Below are positions 61,201-64,000 of a DNA stretch of 64,000 nt, piece after piece. Source of the stretch: Apostichopus japonicus (lineage: Eukaryota > Echinodermata > Holothuroidea > Aspidochirotida > Stichopodidae); contig NC_092579.1 of assembly GCF_037975245.1 (NCBI RefSeq), positions 2,597,001-2,661,000 on the forward strand, read 5' to 3'. Both the position numbers and the translations under genes were made by a program. Each line of letters starts with the position of its first letter. Position 1 is the first letter of the stretch. The notes below the pieces were generated by a model, which was not told the DNA's origin, did no database searches, and saw only the letters and a program-made list of their open reading frames with translations.

Positions 61201-63552
61201 TTTATGATTCTCTCTCTCGCTCATTTGAAATATTTCCTCTTTATTTTCTCTAAAATGTCAGGAATCGTTATCTTTGGAACAGCAGTCGAACGTGTCTCAT
61301 AATTTAGACGAGCGTAAAGTGCTGGCTACGGAACGTGCTCAGATAACAAGAGAAAGAAAAGAACTGGAAGCCTCAATCAAACGTCATGCAGAGAGAATGT
61401 CCAAGGTACCACCTCTTGATTCAATGATTACTATAGATCTGGTTATTTATACCAGAAGAGAAAGATTTGTATTGGTTCAAACAAACTTGATCCTTTAACT
61501 TAAACTTCTCACCTCAATTTACAATGTTTTTGGTTGCCAGTTAAGGATTACATTACCCTTATATTCCTTTCCCTGACTCTGTTCATAATCCTAGTACAAG
61601 TAATTACAGAAACTGATAAATCCTTTCCCCAGGGGGGGGGGGTACTTTCATGGTCTGAAGTTAAATTCTTTCTGTGCTTCCCGGCAAGATCTGCAGTTAA
61701 GGTTTTCCTTGTAGCATTTCTCCCAAAATAATCTAACAGCGGGAATACGACATCATCACAGCATGGTTGGGTGTTTCAAAATATGGAAGCGATTAGAGTG
61801 TTTCGAAAAGTGCTGCATGCATTGTGAAAAAGTGATATGGAATGTGGTGAAGATTATCAATAGTGCTGTTTATGTAGCTTATATCTATGTATATATTAAT
61901 AAAGAAAGCAAACAATGGAAAACTTGGAAATTATTAAAGTATAACAAATTCTATTGTATTCTTTTTTCTTTCTATTTTTTGTTTTTTTTTGGTGCTAATT
62001 TACAAGATTCTTTAAGACAGGATTTGTATCCCTTTACTTGAAGCACTGCTCTTTTTTTTTTACAAACAAAATGCAAAAATTTAGGAAAATGCTGAGAGAG
62101 AAGGGAGGCTGCAAGCACTCATGGAAGATGAAAAGAAAACAGCTTTGGCCCTGGAAAATCTTGAAAGACAGAAGAAAGACCAGATGAAACAGCAACAAAT
62201 CCTGGAGACGGAGAAGAATGAATTAATGAGAGAGCAGGACAAGTTGCATTCTGTAGCAGAGAAATTACGGATCAGAGCCCAGCAGATCGAAGAAGCAGTA
62301 CAGGTAACGATGAAATGAAATCGAAGGAATTTTAGATTTCCAGAAAACGAAGGAGCCATTTAGAGTATTCGAGCAGTTGGTTAGCAACATCTTCAGGGAA
62401 CTGTTACTTTTAAACAGATAAAAAAGATATAAATGAATAACAGAGAATTCCTGACTGTGACAGACTGTGAAATTTTCTACAAAGGCAAAGAGCAAAGAAA
62501 GGATGAAATAGAACAGGATTCAAACCAGTGCCCTCTGGGTCATTTGTCCAGATATTTGAATATCTGGCTCATTATGTGCTTGAAGGATGTGTGATATCAA
62601 GGGAGGCTACTATTTCTCATTTGTGCAGATGGAAGTTGGAGGGTTGTGTGGGTTGGATTTGAGTCAGTATTTAAAGATTGTTCTCAACTTTGATAATTAA
62701 TATTTTGTGATTTGTGTTTGTATTTTTTTCATTGGTTCACCAAGAGGTAACCAATAGGATAGCTTGTTCATGTAGGTACTGCACTGTTATGCAGGATGGT
62801 GCAGTGTGCATGGCACAATATTTGCTCCATTGTAATAGCTCTCTGATTGCAGGATTAGTAATTGCTACCCGTAGCTTTACACAATAAATAAAGGAAGCAT
62901 CTTATCATCACAGTTAGCATTAATGTTCAGGATGTATTCTATAGAAAGTGCATTACCATGAACACAACTCCTGTGTGTTTATCCTTCACAAAAAGTACCT
63001 GTCCTATGGATACTACCTATCCAGGGTGTGGATCATTGGTTAGGGGAAGGGGAAGGTTGATTAAATATGCAAAACTAGAGTGACCTTCTCTGTTATCATG
63101 TAGTTCTATAGCTACCCCTATTTGTTAACATTAGGAAGGAGTATTTAGGTCGTATATTCTCTTCAGAGTAATATCCAACTGAGAGCTTGTATGTAGTAAC
63201 CACCAACTGTATAACATGAAGGTATTAGGTTAATAGCCTAACCATGCTCCTTGCTAGGGAGTTTTGTTCGTTTGGGTCATGCCTTCCAAAGTTTTCCCTC
63301 TTCTTCAGGGCAAGAGAGTGGTCCAGTAAAGTTATTCTTAGATATCATTCTTTAGTATATTTACTATTTGCCTTGAACATTGTTAATTTCAAATCTCTTC
63401 TGATTGTGTTACAGGATGCTGTACAGGTTAAACAAGAAGGATTATCAAACTTAGAACAGGCCAGGAAGATAGAATCTGAGCAGATGCAGAGAGAACAAGG
63501 TATCCAGGAACAACTGCAGTCCCTGAGAGCAATGGAGAGGCAGATAGCTAGG
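37281..63552 (+). CDS. FBF1: FBF1-like (Fas-binding factor 1) centriolar protein, 26 exons, 3' incomplete
   Basis: Exons: 37281-37312, 37853-37916, 38239-38289, 38947-39145, 39730-39798, 40327-40542, 43629-43775, 44290-44460, 44982-45096, 45416-45829, 47008-47055, 48427-48503, 49452-49901, 50144-50293, 50893-51074, 52055-52162, 53307-53393, 53918-54018, 54862-55068, 58166-58273, 58705-58844, 59727-59845, 60246-60368, 61262-61405, 62085-62303, 63415-63552. Phases agree throughout, giving 1,293 codons so far. The acidic N-terminal half carries short blocks matching remembered human FBF1: EDDPLAGLLSDEE, DDILDTMGFDDSP, KDFVLDPKYKK, EEDFSFGSYTP, DWLSLAVGKKK, DYLGLGEDIDLD. From about residue 770 it is Gln/Glu-rich coiled coil (ERWRLRQEQ, FQRALEEERK, KLRIRAQQIEEAV). 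FBF1 sits at centriole distal appendages and is needed for ciliary gating and IFT entry. Exon 1 (MSFRNRKALNG) is the least certain exon. Confidence 0.92.
40592..40890 (-). mobile_element. tRNA-derived SINE, full-length-looking, with 9-bp target duplication
   Basis: On the minus strand the head is gagcgtggtggccaattggc, followed by a B-box-like ggttccattcc, CCTTGGGCAAG, CTCTCCACCCAGGG and a tail with GTGCTATATAAAAAGC. It is flanked by the direct repeat CACAATATA (40583-40591 and 40891-40899), so this is a real insertion in FBF1 intron 6. It belongs to the same family as 48640-48990. Confidence 0.88.
41336..42764. mobile_element. 1,429-bp non-autonomous hAT-like transposon
   Basis: The ends are TAGTGTTGC and its complement GCAACACTA, flanked by the direct 8-bp repeat ATTCATAT (41328-41335 and 42765-42772). 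Subterminal regions are packed with TATCGGTATCGG-type repeats in both orientations. The 8-bp duplication and the TAGTGTTGC end suit the hAT superfamily. No transposase frame is present. The interior has higher GC than the surrounding intron (gcgcgcgaagcggtgactgt near 41756). Confidence 0.88.
43262..43560 (-). repeat. Probable SINE/LINE 3'-tail remnant with A-rich flank
   Basis: The stretch aggcgctttacaaaacctaa followed by A-rich sequence resembles 45842-46140, which shares gcgctttacaaa and the A-rich continuation. In the complement it reads as TTTGTAAAGCGCCT, the kind of end seen on SINE tails in this window. Family assignment is uncertain. It ends about 70 bp before FBF1 exon 7. Confidence 0.45.
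45842..46140 (-). repeat. Second copy of the AGCGCTTTACAAA tail remnant
   Basis: It begins just inside FBF1 intron 10, about 12 nt after the donor. It carries caaagcgctttacaaatgta followed by a long A-rich stretch, parallel to 43262-43560. No coding capacity. Confidence 0.45.
46774..46900. repeat. AT-rich palindromic repeat (TCATATTATGATA)
   Basis: Overlapping direct and inverted copies of tcatattatgatat give strong local self-complementarity. It lies in FBF1 intron 10 (45830-47007), about 110 bp before exon 11. Confidence 0.8.
47056..48426. other. FBF1 intron 11
   Basis: AT-rich sequence with a G run at 47987-47999. A stretch at about 47750-47940 looks like degraded repeat sequence of unknown class. 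No exon was recognised. Confidence 0.45.
48640..48990 (+). mobile_element. tRNA-derived SINE
   Basis: An A-box-like tggttaaggcagtgg (48651-48665) and a good B box ggttcgagccc (48687-48697) form a tRNA-like head. The body follows with ccttgggcaaggcactg, ctcttcacccaggtgtataa and a tail ending gcgctatataagtgtc. It is in FBF1 intron 12, on the sense strand. A target duplication was not obvious. It is not a functional tRNA gene because the sequence continues for 270 bp of SINE body and no cloverleaf 3' arm is present. Confidence 0.85.
48991..49451. other. Remainder of FBF1 intron 12
   Basis: Unremarkable AT-rich sequence ending in a C/A homopolymer stretch (49396-49419) before the exon-13 acceptor gaattgtag. 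No exon or repeat family was recognised. Confidence 0.45.
51160..51515. repeat. 31-bp minisatellite in FBF1 intron 15
   Basis: About eleven imperfect copies of a unit such as ttgattgtgatgcctttcaa plus ccaaccttgag run in tandem, starting about 85 bp after exon 15. Degenerate copies sit at both ends. It does not copy exon sequence. Confidence 0.85.
52130..52790 (+). repeat. 67-bp minisatellite made of the exon-16 end plus its splice donor
   Basis: Ten copies of the exon-16 3' end (cagatgcaacaacaaatgat ... cacag) are each followed by about 37 bp of intron (gtaagttgagggaagggtag ...). GTAAGT donors stand at 52163, 52230, 52297, 52364, 52432, 52499, 52621, 52688 and 52755. One copy near 52564 has lost its donor through a 12-bp deletion. 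The first copy is the real exon end; the others lie in intron 16. Each extra copy presents ctacag, 27 nt (MQQQMMQTQ), then gtaagt. Confidence 0.95.
52791..53306. other. Remainder of FBF1 intron 16
   Basis: AT-rich unique sequence after the 67-bp array, ending in the acceptor ctctatag. No exon or repeat was recognised. Confidence 0.45.
54028..54296. repeat. 30-bp minisatellite starting 10 bp after exon 18
   Basis: Nine copies of aatagtcatgcattcttaat caagttcatt (30 bp), with minor variants, begin almost directly behind the exon-18 donor gttagt. It occupies the first third of intron 18. Confidence 0.95.
54383..54861 (+). repeat. 57-bp minisatellite derived from the exon-19 acceptor and start
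   Basis: Imperfect copies (about eight) of a unit containing gttactcccattagagacta and tgttgatattccatctgaga run up to the true acceptor at 54861. The real junction reads cccatttatag|agactacgtt; array copies read cccattag|agactatgtt. The unit is 57 bp, 19 codons long, and the last copies are open in the exon-19 frame (RDYVDIPSETMLISSVTPI). Confidence 0.92.
55031..57055 (+). repeat. Roughly 87-bp satellite copying the exon-19 end plus donor, 23 copies
   Basis: Starting with the genuine exon 3' end (tatcaacaacagagagaaat ... ggccacaa|gtcagt), 23 copies counted by the gagagaaatcatc core fill the first 2 kb of intron 19. Units are about 87 bp, or about 91 bp where ttga is doubled. Sub-types alternate (caacaac with aaccatggtc, ttagcaac with aaccgtggcc), giving a two-unit higher-order pattern in 56.0-57.0 kb. 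Every copy seen keeps the donor-like gtcagt. Confidence 0.95.
57056..58165. other. Unique part of FBF1 intron 19
   Basis: AT-rich sequence without recognised exon or repeat, ending in the acceptor ccatgacag before exon 20. Confidence 0.45.
58459..58570. repeat. GTTGTTGATAGTT minisatellite
   Basis: Short imperfect tandem copies of gttgttgatagtt lie in FBF1 intron 20, about 190 bp after exon 20. Confidence 0.85.
58845..59726. other. FBF1 intron 21
   Basis: Contains a G run at 59008-59017 and a repeat-derived segment around 59371-59415. No exon was recognised. Confidence 0.45.
59371..59415 (-). repeat. Dispersed motif with a GATCC-GGATC stem followed by GAAAC
   Basis: On the minus strand it reads ctttgaagaagatcctgcta then ggatcgaaacgtcagg: a five-base-pair stem (GATCC/GGATC) directly followed by GAAAC, with TTGAAGA before it. 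The core recurs at 27295-27316. The arrangement recalls hammerhead-ribozyme cores in Penelope-like retroelements, but two bases of the usual CUGAUGA are different. Confidence 0.4.
60369..61261. other. FBF1 intron 23
   Basis: No repeat or exon was recognised. The stretch at 61083-61180 (caagtggctaaaattgcaag, ttctaggcctg) resembles intron-3 sequence at 38838-38870 (gcaagtggctaaaattgaaa, ttctaggccta), a likely shared old repeat. Confidence 0.45.
61406..62084. other. FBF1 intron 24
   Basis: T-rich with a G run at 61631-61640. No exon or named repeat was recognised. Confidence 0.4.
62304..63414. other. FBF1 intron 25
   Basis: No exon, SINE or tandem repeat was recognised in this 1.1-kb intron. 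Confidence 0.4.
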
Positions 63553-63555
63553 GTG

Positions 63556-63770
63556 AGTCCATCAAATGTCACAGCTCCTGAGCTTTAGAACATACTTCCC
63601 ACTGACACGTTAAAACAGGTCCTAAATGTCAACATTTTAAATGTAAACTTTAAGACCTATCTGTTCTAAAGAGCATTTTTCTTGACTCTTAAGTGACCCT
63701 GACCATTGCTAAGAATTTGGATATTAGGTACTGAATAAATTGTTTTGATTGATTGATTGATTGATTGAAT
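63556..63770 (+). mobile_element. 3' end of a CR1/L2-like LINE with TTGA tail
   Basis: The frame reads SNVTAPEL-stop-NILPTDTLKQ and then NFKTYLF-stop, the usual C-terminal end of CR1/L2 reverse transcriptases (elsewhere LWNSLP ... LKTYLF), with TAG where TGG (Trp) is expected. A short 3' UTR then ends in ttttgattgattgattgatt, a (TTGA)n tail typical of this class. It begins about three nucleotides behind the donor of FBF1 exon 26. Confidence 0.75.
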
Positions 63771-64000
63771 GATCCCAGCTTCTTATCAAATTACAATCAT
63801 GTTGTCCACCCTGTACCTGAGCAGAGATTAGTTTGTTCCAATAAATGGTACAAAGTGTTTGAAGGTTCATTTTGCATTGATCAAGTGTCACCATACTGCG
63901 CTTTCAAGTAGAAAAGACAAGTTTCCTAAAAATATGAACCCTGACTTCAACCCACTAGAGATGGTGAAATATAGGCATAAACTAGCAATTATTAGATACA
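63771..64000. other. Right edge, FBF1 intron 26
   Basis: No further FBF1 exon was recognised. The C-terminal coiled coil should continue beyond the window. Confidence 0.5.

Noticed and set aside
62081-62359. Minus-strand open frame of 92 codons
   Set aside because: It lies antisense to FBF1 exon 25. The plus strand gives a clean coiled coil with correct splice sites.

Overview
The window is animal nuclear DNA: AT-rich, with split genes (every junction placed below is GT-AG), tRNA-derived SINEs, a CR1/jockey-type LINE fragment and non-autonomous DNA transposons. The gene set (ANKRD54, SNX8, a CaRF-like factor, FBF1) and the repeat style suggest a marine invertebrate deuterostome, possibly an echinoderm. 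The species is inference and cannot be fixed from sequence alone. Gene models were built by hand from reading-frame continuity, splice phase and similarity to vertebrate proteins recalled from memory. They are not transcript-supported.

Layout. (1) 558-2940, plus: the last four exons of an ANKRD54-like ankyrin protein. (2) 5558-25569, minus: a complete SNX8-like sorting nexin in 13 exons with an N-terminal EH-like domain, plus a second candidate terminal exon at 11843-11929. It converges with ANKRD54. (3) 28150-35488, minus: a six-exon, 509-residue CaRF/ALS2CR8-domain protein with a C-terminal SWIM-type zinc motif. Its first intron holds a LINE reverse-transcriptase fragment and a 616-bp MITE. 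(4) 37281 to past the right edge, plus: 26 exons (1,293 codons) of an FBF1-like centriole distal-appendage protein, acidic and disordered at first and coiled-coil afterwards.

Transposons. Two copies of one 616/617-bp MITE, in opposite orientation and each with its own 8-bp target duplication, flank the CaRF-like first exon. The right copy lies midway between the divergent start codons of the CaRF-like gene and FBF1. A 1,429-bp hAT-like element with an 8-bp target duplication sits in FBF1 intron 6. A 200-bp MITE with 33-bp inverted repeats sits in the last SNX8 intron. SINEs of one family occur in both orientations.

The most unusual region is FBF1 51-57 kb. Four consecutive introns are invaded by minisatellites. 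Three of the arrays are built from exon edges together with their splice sites: 10 copies of the exon-16 end with donor, several copies of the acceptor plus exon-19 start, and 23 copies of the exon-19 end with donor. The first array could behave as a row of in-frame 27-nt micro-exons, and the second offers an in-frame 60-nt upstream acceptor. No new defence system, CRISPR array or operon was seen.
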